Counted from the stretch's first letter, positions 9,550 through 19,213 are shown. The stretch: DNA of 64,000 bases from Rhizobium sp. WYJ-E13 (GCF_018987265.1 NZ_CP076853.1:4286228-4350227); one strand, 5' to 3'. Numbers and translations are program-made. The notes: generated by a model from the sequence alone, not told the origin.

Positions 9550-11087
9550 CAGAGTGACTCCAGGAATGTAATCAGGGCCTCTCTATCGTCTTTTGACAGC
9601 GAGGAGAATGCGTTGCGGGCTTTTTCAGCTTCGCCGCCATGCCAGAGAATTGCTTCGGTGAGATTTCTGGCGCGGCCGTCGTGCAGGAAGAAGCTGTGTC
9701 CGCTGACAGTCCGGGTCAGTCCTATACCCCATAGCGGTGGCGTGCGCCATTCACGTCCGCTTGCAAGTCCCACTTGCTGTCCGTCGGCCAGATCGTCGCC
9801 CATGTCGTGGAGCAGGAAATCGGAATAGGGCCAGATGAGCTGGAAGGATTGCGCCTTCTCGGCCGTATCGCGTCGGGTGACAAACTTCGGAACATGGCAG
9901 GAAATGCAGCCCGAGTCGTAGAAAAGCTGCTTGCCGCGCAACGTATCGGCGAAGCTTGCCTTGCGGCGCGCCGGTACGGCAAGGTTCTCCGAATAGAAGG
10001 TGACGAGATCGAGCACCGGCCCGGGCGCCTCCTCGTTACCAAGCCGTTTCTGCACGCCATCAGGCATGGCGAGGCACTTTGTCTCAGCGGCGGTGCAGTC
10101 GCCATGTGCATCAGGTGCATCCGGTGTCGAAATGCCGATATCGTTGGAGAAGGCATCGGCGCTCTGGTCGCGCACATTGGCGTTCTGCGCCTTCCAGCCG
10201 AAACGACCGAGCGTGATCTCGCCGGTGCGATGGTCGCGTACGATGGCGGCCTTGCCGGATATGCCGTCGTGATCGAGATCATCGGGATCGGCATGCGCGA
10301 GAATATCCGCTGCGGGAATTGCCTCGATCAGCCCGAGGCCGATCATCGCCGGGGCGACACGCGCTGAGATCGTCGTTGCCGGGTCGAGCGACCCGTAGGC
10401 GAGATTCTTGGCGGAATAAGCGGGTTTACGCAGGCTGACCGTCTCCCCGCCGGCAAGCGTGACGGTCTCCTCGATATAGGTGACAGCGACCTTGCCTTCG
10501 GCGGCAAGCCCTGGAACCGCAAGATCCTGAAGTTGGTGGCCGTAAACAGGATCGGGGAAATTGATGACATCGGCGTCGGCGATTGCTTTTTCTTCCTCCG
10601 CGGTCTTCGCTGCACGGGCAATACGCAGGACCATCGAGGTAGCGCTTGGACCACCCTCCGGCGGTTTGCCGCGACCGTCATTGGCGTGGCAGCTCATGCA
10701 GGAACGGGCGTTGAAGAGCGGGCCGAGCCCATCGGAGGCTTGCGTAGAGGATGGCGCGGAAACCCAGAGCTTGCGGAAGAGCGCATTGCCAAGCCGGAAA
10801 TTCTGTTCTTCCTCGAAAGGGATATTGGCAGAGATATGCGAGAAGCTGTCTTCGTTAACCGGATCGATGGATGTTGCCGCACCTGCCTGCATGGCCTCGT
10901 AGGGCTCTGCCTTGCTGAAATCATGCGCCGGCCTGACAATATCGGCGACGCGCTTCAAATCGGCATCGGAAATATCGGTCCGTCTGGTCGGAAGATCGAA
11001 GGCGCTCGCGATCGCAACGGGAAGCCCGGCAAGCGAGGCGCAGAAAGCTGCGCTGACAAGGAGACGGCGGGCCGGTTTATGCGACAT
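9549..11087 (-). CDS. Dihaem oxidoreductase, DUF1111 (thiol oxidoreductase-like)
   Basis: A 512-residue exported c-type cytochrome. The N-terminus has a signal peptide ending around residue 29. There are two C-x-x-C-H haem sites: SCMSCHAND (Cys130, Cys133, His134) and GCISCHVPKF in the C-terminal half. DUF1111 proteins resemble dihaem peroxidases and have been called thiol oxidoreductases; the reaction is not firmly established. Lying between two imelysin genes, it probably performs a redox step in periplasmic iron handling, such as changing the oxidation state of iron before uptake. The spacing to the upstream imelysin is 47 bp. Confidence 0.88.
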   Translation of the reverse strand: MSHKPARRLLVSAAFCASLAGLPVAIASAFDLPTRRTDISDADLKRVADIVRPAHDFSKAEPYEAMQAGAATSIDPVNEDSFSHISANIPFEEEQNFRLGNALFRKLWVSAPSSTQASDGLGPLFNARSCMSCHANDGRGKPPEGGPSATSMVLRIARAAKTAEEEKAIADADVINFPDPVYGHQLQDLAVPGLAAEGKVAVTYIEETVTLAGGETVSLRKPAYSAKNLAYGSLDPATTISARVAPAMIGLGLIEAIPAADILAHADPDDLDHDGISGKAAIVRDHRTGEITLGRFGWKAQNANVRDQSADAFSNDIGISTPDAPDAHGDCTAAETKCLAMPDGVQKRLGNEEAPGPVLDLVTFYSENLAVPARRKASFADTLRGKQLFYDSGCISCHVPKFVTRRDTAEKAQSFQLIWPYSDFLLHDMGDDLADGQQVGLASGREWRTPPLWGIGLTRTVSGHSFFLHDGRARNLTEAILWHGGEAEKARNAFSSLSKDDREALITFLESL

Positions 11088-11134
11088 TTCAAGGGTCCGG
11101 GCCGCTCCGGTTTCAAAGCGGCCCGCCTTTTTGC

Positions 11135-12412
11135 TTATTTGAAGACAGCGTTAGGATTATCCAGGCTGTCGGAACCTTCAAGCTCGACGGTGCCGAGGTC
11201 AAGTGCGGCAATAACGCGCTGGACCGACTTCGTCTGGTCGATGAGACCGTCGATCGCAGCCTGGACAACAGCGTTGCCTTCCTTGTTGCCCTCACCGATC
11301 ATCTGGTCGTACTTCTCGACCGTCTCGCCGCGCTTGGCCATGGCGTGCATGGCATCCAGCGTTTTGTTGAGCTTGCCGGTCATCTCGGCGTCGAGAGCCT
11401 TATCCTTGGCGGCAACGAGATCGTGCAGCGACGGGCCGGTCATCTTGGTGCCGTCGACACGCGTATATTCGCCCGTATAGGCGGCGGCGATGCCGATCGC
11501 ATCGTTCAGGTGCGAGTTGTAGGTGTTGTCGGAGAAGCAATCGTGCTCTTCTTCCGGATCGTGCAGCAACAGGCCGAGCTTCATGCGTTCGCCGGCGAGC
11601 TCGCCGTAGGAGAGCGAACCCATGCCCGTCAGGATGGCGACGAGGCCAGCCTTCGGATCGGCTTCGACATGCTTTGCGGCTTCGCCATCCGGCGCCCAAT
11701 TGTCGGTCATTTCCTGCAGATCGGAAACGAGCAGCGTGGAGGCGGACTTCAGATATTCGGCGCGGCGGTCGCAATTGCCATGCGTGCAATTCTTCAGGTC
11801 GTAGTCGGTAGCAGGACGTTCACCCGCGCCCGGACCCGTGCCATGCAGATCCTGGCCCCAGAGCAGGAATTCGATGGCATGGTAGCCGGTCGCGACATTG
11901 GCTTCGATACCGCCGGCCTCGGCCAGAGTGCCGGAGAGGAATTCCGGCGTCAGCTTGGAAGCATCGACATCCTTGCCGTCGATCTTGATCGTCTTGTTGG
12001 CGATGACATTGGCGACATAGAGAGAGTTCTCGTCGCTTTCCGTGCCGTAGGAGGGATCCACGTAATCGATCAGGCCTTCATCGAGCGGCCACGCGTTGAC
12101 CTTGCCTTCCCAGTCGTCGACAATAGGGTTGCCGAAACGGTAGACTTCGGTCTGCTGGTAGGGAACACGCGCCTTGATCCATGCGTCCTTGGCAGCCTTC
12201 AGCGTCTCATCATCGGGCGTCTTCAGAAACGCGTCGATGGCCGCGTCGAGCGCCTTGGCTGTCGTCAGCGAGTCTTCGTACTTGGCATGAGCGATTTCGG
12301 CATAGTGTTTCACGACAGCGGCTGCGTCGGTTGCCGCATGCGCGGGAAGGGCGAGCAGGGCGGCGGGGGCAATCGCCAGTGCAACTGCTCGGAATGTGCG
12401 GTTGAGCTTCAT
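11135..12412 (-). CDS. Imelysin-family iron-regulated periplasmic protein
   Basis: A 425-residue protein with a clear Sec signal peptide (MKLNRTFRAVALAIAPAALLALPAHA). The imelysin signature G-x-H-x-x-E is intact in GYHAIEFLLWGQDL near residue 175, and NCTHGNCDRR holds two further cysteines. Proteins of this family (IrpA, EfeO M75 domain) bind iron in the periplasm. First gene of a leftward operon imelysin - DUF1111 - imelysin - DUF1513. ATG 12412 is chosen because the signal peptide begins there; a frame from 12484 only adds 24 charged residues. An Irr-box-like sequence lies 82 bp upstream, suggesting iron control. Confidence 0.9.
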   Translation of the reverse strand: MKLNRTFRAVALAIAPAALLALPAHAATDAAAVVKHYAEIAHAKYEDSLTTAKALDAAIDAFLKTPDDETLKAAKDAWIKARVPYQQTEVYRFGNPIVDDWEGKVNAWPLDEGLIDYVDPSYGTESDENSLYVANVIANKTIKIDGKDVDASKLTPEFLSGTLAEAGGIEANVATGYHAIEFLLWGQDLHGTGPGAGERPATDYDLKNCTHGNCDRRAEYLKSASTLLVSDLQEMTDNWAPDGEAAKHVEADPKAGLVAILTGMGSLSYGELAGERMKLGLLLHDPEEEHDCFSDNTYNSHLNDAIGIAAAYTGEYTRVDGTKMTGPSLHDLVAAKDKALDAEMTGKLNKTLDAMHAMAKRGETVEKYDQMIGEGNKEGNAVVQAAIDGLIDQTKSVQRVIAALDLGTVELEGSDSLDNPNAVFK

Positions 12413-12493
12413 AATCCTCTCCTGTGACGGATTTCCGTCTGAATCCGGCTTTCGTCTCTTCGCCCAAAAGCAAACTGGTGTCAAACACTCTAG

Positions 12494-12510
12494 TTTGGAA
12501 TGGTTTTAAG
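12494..12510 (-). promoter_or_regulatory. Candidate Irr-type iron-control element
   Basis: The 17 bases TTTGGAATGGTTTTAAG match the rhizobial Irr box (TTTAGAA-N3-TTCTAAA) at 11 of 14 fixed positions. The site sits 82-98 bp before the imelysin start, in the place expected for a promoter-proximal operator. Gene content (iron proteins) supports it, but three mismatches leave this a guess. Confidence 0.35.
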
Positions 12511-12645
12511 GATGAATTTCCGCGAACATTCTGTCTGTTTGAAAAGCATTTGCTTGAAAATTCGGCATGACGCGCGCTATTTATCGCGCACTCTGCTCAA
12601 TCCTTCATCTGACCTGCCGAATACTCCCTCATCCGACCGGCCTTC

Positions 12646-13155
12646 ATGCGTCATCACATCAAGCATTTCATTCATCGCCACGAACCGAAGGGCGCATTCC
12701 ATGCGCACCTCAAGTCTGGAATTGGCGCCGTTATAGGCATGGTTTCAGTCGGTACACTTGCCATCACGACGGGCATTCCGCTGCTGATCGCGCCCTTCGG
12801 CGCGACGGCGGTGCTGATCTTCGGACAACCGAAGAGCCCCCTTGCCCAACCGGCCAATGTCATCGGCGGCTATGTCCTTGCTGCCGCAGTCGGTGCCGCA
12901 GCCGCTTTCTTCTTTCCGGGTCTATGGTGGGTCGCGGCAATCGCCGCCGGCATCGCGATCGCCGCCATGCTGGCGCTGAGGGTCACGCATCCGCCGGCAG
13001 GTGCCGTGCCGCTTGTTGCTCTCGGCTCGCATCTCGGCGGCTTGACGCTGTTTGCGGTCGTGCTGCTGGGTGGCGTTCTGCTGGTTGCGATCGCCGTCGT
13101 GCACCATCTCATCCCACCGCGGCATCAATATCCGTTGCGGGCGCCGTCGCCGTAA
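12646..13155 (+). CDS. HPP family integral membrane protein
   Basis: A 169-residue inner-membrane protein with four hydrophobic segments and the family motif HPPAGA near residue 117; the block APFGATAVLIFGQPKSPLAQP is also typical. HPP proteins have been linked to nitrite transport in plastids and cyanobacteria, but the substrate in rhizobia is not known. The start at ATG 12646 gives a short basic N-terminus (MRHHIKHFIHRHE) before the first membrane segment. It ends 3 bp from the convergent rsmB. Confidence 0.88.
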   Translation: MRHHIKHFIHRHEPKGAFHAHLKSGIGAVIGMVSVGTLAITTGIPLLIAPFGATAVLIFGQPKSPLAQPANVIGGYVLAAAVGAAAAFFFPGLWWVAAIAAGIAIAAMLALRVTHPPAGAVPLVALGSHLGGLTLFAVVLLGGVLLVAIAVVHHLIPPRHQYPLRAPSP

Positions 13156-13158
13156 GGC

Positions 13159-14448
13159 TCAGCCTATCCTTTTGAGGCGGCAGAAAAAGAAGCCGTCGGT
13201 ATCCGTCGAGGCCGGCGTCAGCGTGATCGTCTTGCCGTCGGAAGAGCGCGGGCGTGTGCTCTCCTTGCCGAATAGGCTATCCCAGGCAGGCAGAGCACCG
13301 ACGATTTCGAAGTCGCCGTGGTCGGCGGCAAAGCGCCGCACCTGCTCTTCGTTCTCCTGCGGCAGCACCGAGCAGGTAACGTAGATGAGTTCGCCGCCGG
13401 GGCGCACGAAGCCGCTTGCTTGTTTCAGCGCGTCCTGCTGCTGGGCCGTGCGTTCGTCGAGGTTCTTGGCGGTCAGCCGCCATTTCGTATCCGGCCGACG
13501 GCGCCACGTGCCCGTGCCGGTGCAGGGCGCATCGACCAGCACCTTGTCGCAGCGGTCGCGCAGGCCGGACAGGCCTCTGATATCGTCATGGACCTGAACG
13601 TTGCGTGTGCCGGCGCGCTTCAGCCGCTCGATGATCGGCGCAAGCCGCTTGCGGTCGGCATCATAGGCATGGACCTGGCCCTTGTTGTGCATGGCGGCCG
13701 CCATGGCGAGCGTCTTGCCGCCGCCGCCGGCGCAGTAATCCAGCACCTGATCGCCATCCCTAGGCAACACGAGATCGGCAACGATCTGCGATCCCTCGTC
13801 CTGAACCTCGAACCAACCTTTCTGGAACGAAAGTTCGGCCGTCACGTTGGGCAAGCGTGAGGCACCCTCGCCGGCGGGAATCCGGATGCCGTAGCGTGCG
13901 ATCTTCGCTTCATTGGCGCCGGCGCGTTCCAGCGCCTTGGCAGCCTTTTCGCGGGTGGCTTTCAGGATATTGGCGCGCAGATCAAGCGTCGGGCGTCCGG
14001 CGAGCGCCTGCGCCTCGGAGAGCCATTCGCCGCCGAAGGCCTGTTCGAAGGAGGATTGCACCCATTCTGGAATATCGCCCTGCACATGCGGGGCTGCGTC
14101 GGAAAGAGAGCGGCTCGTAAAGGCCGCGAGTGAGTCGGCCGAAAGCGGCGCCGGCGCGAACTTGTCGTCGACAAGTTCCGCGGCCAGCTTTTCTGGCGTG
14201 AAACCCCATTGGCGGAACATGACGGCATGGGCAATGGCAACGGCGCTGTCGTCGTCCATCAGATAGGCATGGGAGAGCCGCATGCGCAGCGCGTCATAGA
14301 CGATGTTGCCGATCGCCGCCCGGTCGCCGGAGCCGGCGAAACGGTGGGCGAGGCCCCAGTCCTTCAACGCATCGGCGACAGGCCTTTTACGGGCATCGAT
14401 ATCAGCCAGAACCGAAATCGCCCCTTCGAGGCGGCCGCCCAAACGCAT
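13159..14448 (-). CDS. rsmB: RsmB/NOP-family rRNA cytosine-C5 methyltransferase
   Basis: A 429-residue SAM-dependent RNA m5C methyltransferase. The SAM-binding region VLDYCAGGGGKTLAMA, the VDAPCTGTGTWRRRPD block with the Pro-Cys motif, and the later VTCSVLPQENEEQV catalytic Cys are all present, as in RsmB, which methylates C967 of 16S rRNA. The N-terminal 200 residues correspond to the NusB-like/RNA-binding part. Full length and intact. It faces the HPP gene tail to tail. A different RNA target within the NOP2/Sun family cannot be excluded. Confidence 0.88.
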   Translation of the reverse strand: MRLGGRLEGAISVLADIDARKRPVADALKDWGLAHRFAGSGDRAAIGNIVYDALRMRLSHAYLMDDDSAVAIAHAVMFRQWGFTPEKLAAELVDDKFAPAPLSADSLAAFTSRSLSDAAPHVQGDIPEWVQSSFEQAFGGEWLSEAQALAGRPTLDLRANILKATREKAAKALERAGANEAKIARYGIRIPAGEGASRLPNVTAELSFQKGWFEVQDEGSQIVADLVLPRDGDQVLDYCAGGGGKTLAMAAAMHNKGQVHAYDADRKRLAPIIERLKRAGTRNVQVHDDIRGLSGLRDRCDKVLVDAPCTGTGTWRRRPDTKWRLTAKNLDERTAQQQDALKQASGFVRPGGELIYVTCSVLPQENEEQVRRFAADHGDFEIVGALPAWDSLFGKESTRPRSSDGKTITLTPASTDTDGFFFCRLKRIG

Positions 14449-14630
14449 TCAAACTTCTCCTGTTGCCTTGGCTGGTGAACGATCCGCGCAAAATGAGCAC
14501 TAGGAAACCTGCCAGGGAAACCTAAGTGACTGGGTGGATTGTTCACAAGTCTCAACCGCGTGGTTACCCGCGATTGACGGCAAGAGCAAGCGCCGCATCC
14601 GGCGCAGGGATTGTGCGGAGGACTTGGGCC

Positions 14631-14993
14631 TCAGCTGATGACTTCGTAGCAGACCTTCGCAGTGCCCGAGGAGACCATGCCGATATTCTGTGCAGCAGCG
14701 CGCGACAGATCGAGCACGCGACCACGGATAAACGGACCACGATCATTGATGCGAACGACGACGCTGCGGCCGTTGTTGCGGTTGGTGACCTTCACCTTGG
14801 TGCCGAACGCCAGAGAGCGATGTGCGGCAGTATAGATGGCCGGGTTCATGCGTTCCCCGGAAGCAGTTTTGGAGCGAAGTGCGTACCACGAAGCACCGCC
14901 ACATCCGTTGGCAGCAAACCCTTCCGCTGGAAGGACGAAAGAACAGGCTGCAATGGCTGCGGTGGTGATTAGAGAACGGCAGATTTTCTTCAA
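14631..14993 (-). CDS. rlpA: RlpA-like septal ring lytic transglycosylase domain protein
   Basis: A 120-residue exported protein. A Sec signal peptide (about 27 residues) precedes a double-psi beta-barrel of the RlpA type: [20 protein letters not shown], then [25 protein letters not shown] and [15 protein letters not shown]. The Asp of NDRGPF is the residue used by RlpA to cleave glycan strands lacking stem peptides. No SPOR domain and no lipobox are visible, so this is a minimal periplasmic version. It is transcribed alone behind a 408-bp AT-rich leader that holds a CtrA-like site. Confidence 0.87.
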   Translation of the reverse strand: MKKICRSLITTAAIAACSFVLPAEGFAANGCGGASWYALRSKTASGERMNPAIYTAAHRSLAFGTKVKVTNRNNGRSVVVRINDRGPFIRGRVLDLSRAAAQNIGMVSSGTAKVCYEVIS

Positions 14994-15401
14994 AACGGAT
15001 TGTCCCTCAACTATTGAACTTGCGCCTTCGCAGGCGGTGGGGCTTCAATCCGGGGAAAAGTGGCGAAAAAGTGCCAATGACGATCACGGAACATTACGGT
15101 CTGTAATATTTGTGATTTTGATAACATTGCGGTAGCAGGACACCGCTTTGTCAAGTTGTGGAAAAAACCTAATAAAATCAGCTAAAATCCGAATAATTTT
15201 TTCGGGAAAACGATAAACGGTTGGTAGTCACTGGAAATCACAAAAATTTTTTTCTCAGGTTGCCATATTTGACGCCACATTTGCGCAAATTTAGGGGCTG
15301 TTAACCATAGTGCAGAGCGAAATAAAGTTCACCAAAACTAGAAAGTAGGAAATTCCTACTCTTTATGGGCTATAACCCGCTCACCCGAATGAGAGGGCTC
15401 A
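14994..15401. other. AT-rich intergenic region upstream of rlpA with CtrA-like site and hairpin
   Basis: No coding sequence is supported in these 408 bp. What I can see: a CtrA-like motif TTTA-N7-TTAAC at 15290-15305 (consensus TTAA-N7-TTAA); a 12-bp palindrome ATTTGCGCAAAT at 15279-15290; and a perfect 8-bp inverted repeat AGTAGGAA-A-TTCCTACT at 15344-15360 followed by CTTTAT, which could end a transcript. The AT content is much higher than in the flanking genes. Likely holds the rlpA promoter and possibly an undescribed small RNA; neither is proven. Confidence 0.35.
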
Positions 15402-16271
15402 TCAACCTCTCCAATACCCATTTTGCCAGAGTTGGGCGAGCGACATCGGGTAGTTCGGGAAGGCAAAACGGAAGCCCGCAGCCTTCAGTTTGGCATTCGA
15501 AACCCGCTTGTTCTCACCATAGAAAGAGCGGGCCATAGCCGTCATCTCTGCCGTCTCGAAAGCCTGTTCCGGCGGCGGCTCGACGCCCATCAGGCGAGCC
15601 GCTTCGACGATGACGTCCTGTGGTGGGCCGGGCTGATCGTCGGTGACATTGTAGATGCCGCCGAGCGCGTGTTCCGACAGAAAGCGGGTGGAAGCGCCGA
15701 TGTCCTCAACGCGGATGCGGTTGAAGACTTGCTCCTTCTTTATGATACGACGCGCCGTACCGCGATCGAGGTTGACGAAAGCGTTGCGTCCTGGCCCGTA
15801 AATGCCCGAGAGACGCAATATCGCAGCCGGCACGCCGCGGGCGCGACCGAGCGCAAGCCAGGCCTCCTCCGCTTCCAACCGCTCCTTCGAGCGGCCGGAG
15901 ATCGGAACGCAAACGGTTTCTTCCGTCACCCAGCCGCCCTTATGGTCGCCATAGACGCCGACGGTGGAGAGATAGCCGATCCATTGCAGGTCAGGCAGAC
16001 GTGCCGCGCCATCCTGACCAAGCAATGCAAGCAGCGGATCGGTGTCGCGCGGCGCAATCGACTGCACGAGATGAGTAACGTCTGCCATGGCAGCCTGCAT
16101 CTCGGCGCTCAAGGTCTCGCCGTCAAAAAGGAAGGCTTCGATCCCGGCTTTCCGCAGTTCTTCGGCTTTTTCCGGAGAACGGGTCGTGCCCGAGGCGCGC
16201 ACGCCGCTCTCGCCAAAGGCCTTGGCGATCGCTGTACCGGAATAACCGCAGCCAAAGATCATCACATGCAT
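15402..16271 (-). CDS. NAD(P)-dependent epimerase/dehydratase-like SDR (YeeZ-like)
   Basis: A 289-residue extended SDR. MIFGCGYSGTAIAKAF is the N-terminal nucleotide-binding glycine motif; YLSTVGVYGD contains the catalytic-type Ser/Tyr region and LRLSGIYGPGRNAF the substrate-domain signature. The substrate is unknown. I choose ATG 16271, which overlaps the queG stop by one base (TGATG); an upstream start at 16295 inside queG would add eight residues. The coupling implies co-expression with queG, although no link to queuosine is apparent from the sequence itself. Confidence 0.82.
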   Translation of the reverse strand: MHVMIFGCGYSGTAIAKAFGESGVRASGTTRSPEKAEELRKAGIEAFLFDGETLSAEMQAAMADVTHLVQSIAPRDTDPLLALLGQDGAARLPDLQWIGYLSTVGVYGDHKGGWVTEETVCVPISGRSKERLEAEEAWLALGRARGVPAAILRLSGIYGPGRNAFVNLDRGTARRIIKKEQVFNRIRVEDIGASTRFLSEHALGGIYNVTDDQPGPPQDVIVEAARLMGVEPPPEQAFETAEMTAMARSFYGENKRVSNAKLKAAGFRFAFPNYPMSLAQLWQNGYWRG

Positions 16272-17431
16272 CAGCTCACTCCCGCCATTCGCCACTCGCC
16301 GAGGACATCCTCGTCCGACTCACTTTCCCTTTGTGCGGCAAAGGCGTCGAATTCGCCAGCCTTCATGAGCCGCGATAACGCCCAGACTGCCATGCCGCGC
16401 ACGGCAGGCGAGGCATCGGTGGTCAGAATGCGACATTGCTCGATGAGGCCGCGCTCGCCGGAATTGCCGGCGGCGATCAGCACATTGCGGATGAAGCGGT
16501 CGCGGCCGATGCGCTTGACCGGCGAGCCGCTGAAGAAGCTGCGAAAGGTCGGATCGTCAAGCGTGAGAAGGAAGGCGATGGACGGCTCCTTCAGATCTTC
16601 GCGTGCCTTCAGCTTCATTTCCGAGGCTTCGCTTGCGAACTTGTTCCACGGGCAGGCAGCAAGACAATCGTCGCAGCCGTAGATGCGATTGCCGATCAGC
16701 GGCCGGAATTCAGGACCGATCGGTCCCTTGTGCTCGATGGTCAGATACGAGATGCAGCGGCGCGCATCGATCTGGTAGGGCGCCGGAAAGGCGGCGGTCG
16801 GGCAGGCATCGAGGCAGGCGCGGCAGGAGCCGCAATGATCCGTCTCGGGCAAATCTATATTGAGATCGGCGGTCGTGAACATCGAGCCGAGGAAAAGCCA
16901 GGAGCCATGCTCGCGGCTGAGAAGATTGGTGTGTTTACCCTGCCAGCCAAGCCCGGCAGCGGCCGCCAGCGGCTTTTCCATGACCGGCGCGGTATCGACG
17001 AAGACCTTCACGTCTGCACCCGCCCTGGCGGCAAAACGTGTGGCGATCTCCTTCAGCCGGCCCTTGATGACATCATGGTAATCGCGATTGCGGGCATAGA
17101 CGGAGATCGCCGCCTTGTCCTTCTTGTCGAGAATGCCGCGCGGATCGTCCTCAGGCCCGTAGTTGAGGCCGAAGATCGCGACCGAGCGCACATCGCTCCA
17201 GAGCGTGCGTGGGTCGCCACGGCGCTCTCGCGTCTCGGCCATCCACTCCATCGTCCCATGCCGGCCGGCATCGATGAATTGGCCGAGCCGCTCCTTTGCG
17301 TCAGGAATCGAATCCGGACGGGTGATGCGACAGAGATCAAAGCCGAGAGCGAGTGATTCCGCCTTCAGGAAGGTGGTCAAATTGTCGCGGCGCTTGCGGT
17401 CTTTTATATCATCGGTTTTCGCTTCGGGCAT
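16271..17431 (-). CDS. queG: Epoxyqueuosine reductase
   Basis: Catalyses the final step of queuosine synthesis, reducing the epoxide on tRNA wobble epoxyqueuosine, using cobalamin and two 4Fe-4S clusters. The 386 residues include the N-terminal domain with [14 protein letters not shown] and a ferredoxin-like part with the cluster cysteines [12 protein letters not shown] and [10 protein letters not shown], followed by a C-terminal HEAT-like tail ([13 protein letters not shown]). All cluster cysteines are present. It lies 12 bp after the GST gene and overlaps the SDR gene downstream, forming a three-gene leftward unit. Confidence 0.95.
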   Translation of the reverse strand: MPEAKTDDIKDRKRRDNLTTFLKAESLALGFDLCRITRPDSIPDAKERLGQFIDAGRHGTMEWMAETRERRGDPRTLWSDVRSVAIFGLNYGPEDDPRGILDKKDKAAISVYARNRDYHDVIKGRLKEIATRFAARAGADVKVFVDTAPVMEKPLAAAAGLGWQGKHTNLLSREHGSWLFLGSMFTTADLNIDLPETDHCGSCRACLDACPTAAFPAPYQIDARRCISYLTIEHKGPIGPEFRPLIGNRIYGCDDCLAACPWNKFASEASEMKLKAREDLKEPSIAFLLTLDDPTFRSFFSGSPVKRIGRDRFIRNVLIAAGNSGERGLIEQCRILTTDASPAVRGMAVWALSRLMKAGEFDAFAAQRESESDEDVLGEWRMAGVS

Positions 17432-17443
17432 GAAAAGCCCTCG

Positions 17444-18136
17444 TCAGAAATCCAGGTCGGCATAATGGGAAACCGGCGTCAGGCCTCGCACGCGTTCAGT
17501 CAGAAGCGGGCGGAAGGAGGGGCGCGATTTCAGCCGCTGGTACCAGTCCTTGGCAAGCGGTGATTCCGACCAGTCGATCTCACCGAGATAATCAAGGATC
17601 GAGATAGAGGCGGCGGCGGCAAGATCGGCATAGCTCATCCGGTCGCCGGCCAGCCATTGGCGCGAGCCTGCAAGCCATGTGAGATAACGCATATGCTGGC
17701 GGATATTGGCGCGCGCCGTACGCAACATCTTGGAATCCGGGGCGCCGCCGCCCTGGTCGGCCGTCATTTGCAGCTTGTAGACGCGCTCGCGCGCCAGCGG
17801 CTTGGTGACGTCGTTTTCCATCTTCTGCATGAACCATTCCGTCAGGCGGCGGATTTCCGCGCGCTGGAATGGGTCCTCGGCGAGCAGTCGGCGGTCGCGC
17901 TTCAGCACGCCATGCGTCTCGTCGAGATATTCGGAAATGACGGTCGCGCCACAGAGCGCCCGCATGCTGTCATCGACATAGACAGGCAGCGTGCCCGCCG
18001 GATTGAGCGCCAGGAAGTCGCGGCGCTTCTCCCAGGTCTGTTCCTCGATCAGCTCCGCCTGGTAGCCGTATTCCGCCAGAATGAGCCTGACGAAGCGAGA
18101 TGCGGACGACATGGGATGATGATAAAGCGTGGGCAT
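17444..18136 (-). CDS. Glutathione S-transferase family protein
   Basis: A 230-residue cytosolic GST. The thioredoxin-like N-terminal domain (MPTLYHHPMSSASRFVRLIL... NPAGTLPVYVDD) has the cis-Pro in GTLPV and the Ser-rich start where the catalytic Ser/Tyr sits; the all-helical C-terminal half contains WLAGDRMSYADLAAAA, the usual N-capping motif. Specific substrate unknown. It is the first gene of a unit with queG and the SDR. The 279 bp between it and uppP hold divergent promoters and no gene I can support. Confidence 0.88.
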   Translation of the reverse strand: MPTLYHHPMSSASRFVRLILAEYGYQAELIEEQTWEKRRDFLALNPAGTLPVYVDDSMRALCGATVISEYLDETHGVLKRDRRLLAEDPFQRAEIRRLTEWFMQKMENDVTKPLARERVYKLQMTADQGGGAPDSKMLRTARANIRQHMRYLTWLAGSRQWLAGDRMSYADLAAAASISILDYLGEIDWSESPLAKDWYQRLKSRPSFRPLLTERVRGLTPVSHYADLDF

Positions 18137-18415
18137 TGATACTCGGACTTTTGATTGTGGTGCATGGGTTCAAGGGCGCGCCACTTATACCGCCCTAGTC
18201 ATGACTCATTAGTTGAAGCTATAGGAGCTTGGCCTCGCCAATACAAGCGAGTCGGGCCTCCCCTGCCTGACGAGGGACAAAACATGGCTGCCTGAATCAT
18301 CGCAACTCCCCGCTCGCCTTTTCTTGCCTCCCGCTCTGGCGAATGATGATTGTGCAGTGCAATATAAACCTGACCGCCATTCCAGTCCGACCGAACCCCA
18401 AACCGGAGACACTTT

Positions 18416-19213
18416 ATGGACTATATAAGCTCTATAATCCTGGGTATTATAGAAGGGATCACCGAGTTCCTGCCGATTTCGAGCACCGGCCATCTGATCA
18501 TTGCGGAACAGTGGCTCGGCGCACGCTCAGATACATTCAACATCGTCATTCAGGCCGGCGCCATCCTCGCCGTCACGATTATCTACTGGCGTCGCCTGCT
18601 GGATCTGCTGCTCGGCTGGCGCGATCCTGCGAACCGCGATTACGCCTTCAAGCTGATTGCCGCATTCTTGATCACCGCGGTTCTCGGCCTTATCGTTAAG
18701 AAAATGGGTTTCGAGCTGCCTGAGACAGCAACGCCGGTTGCATGGGCGCTGATCATTGGCGGTATCTGGATGATCTTTGCCGAATGGGCTGCCGCCCGCC
18801 GCCCGCCGAGCTCTCACATCACCTGGCTCGTTGCCATTCTGGTCGGTATCGCCCAGGTCGTTGCCGGTGTCTTCCCCGGAACGTCCCGCTCTGGCGCTAC
18901 GATCTTCGTCGCCATGCTGGCCGGCACGGGCAACCGCGCTGCGGCAACCGAATTCGCCTTCCTCGTCGGCATTCCGACGATGTATGCAGCAAGCGCCTTC
19001 TCGCTTCTGGAAACCTTCAGGGATGGCGGTGCGGCAAACGAAGATTGGACCGCGCTCGGCATTGCCTTCGTCGTTTCGACGATCGTTGCCTTCATCGCCG
19101 TCAAGTGGTTGCTGGCCTACATCAGGAGCAACCGTTTTACGGTCTTCGCGATCTATCGCATCATTTTGGGTGTTGTGCTGCTCGGCATGGCGATGGCCGG
19201 CATGATCGCCTGA
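18416..19213 (+). CDS. uppP: Undecaprenyl-diphosphatase
   Basis: Integral membrane enzyme that dephosphorylates undecaprenyl pyrophosphate so the lipid carrier can be reused for peptidoglycan and polysaccharide synthesis; overproduction gives bacitracin resistance. The 265 residues start with the family motif GIIEGITEFLPISSTGH and contain the second motif VFPGTSRSGATI near residue 160, which together form the active site. Seven to eight membrane segments are evident. GGAG lies 8 bases before ATG 18416. This is the BacA/UppP family, not the unrelated peptide transporter BacA of rhizobial symbiosis. Confidence 0.97.
   Translation: MDYISSIILGIIEGITEFLPISSTGHLIIAEQWLGARSDTFNIVIQAGAILAVTIIYWRRLLDLLLGWRDPANRDYAFKLIAAFLITAVLGLIVKKMGFELPETATPVAWALIIGGIWMIFAEWAAARRPPSSHITWLVAILVGIAQVVAGVFPGTSRSGATIFVAMLAGTGNRAAATEFAFLVGIPTMYAASAFSLLETFRDGGAANEDWTALGIAFVVSTIVAFIAVKWLLAYIRSNRFTVFAIYRIILGVVLLGMAMAGMIA

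Noticed and set aside
12567..13175. 202-codon frame overlapping the HPP gene
   Set aside because: Arg/Cys-rich out-of-frame translation; the HPP frame carries the family motif.
18137..18415. Small RNA or tRNA between the GST gene and uppP
   Set aside because: One short stem (CTCGC/GCGAG) but no tRNA features or terminator.
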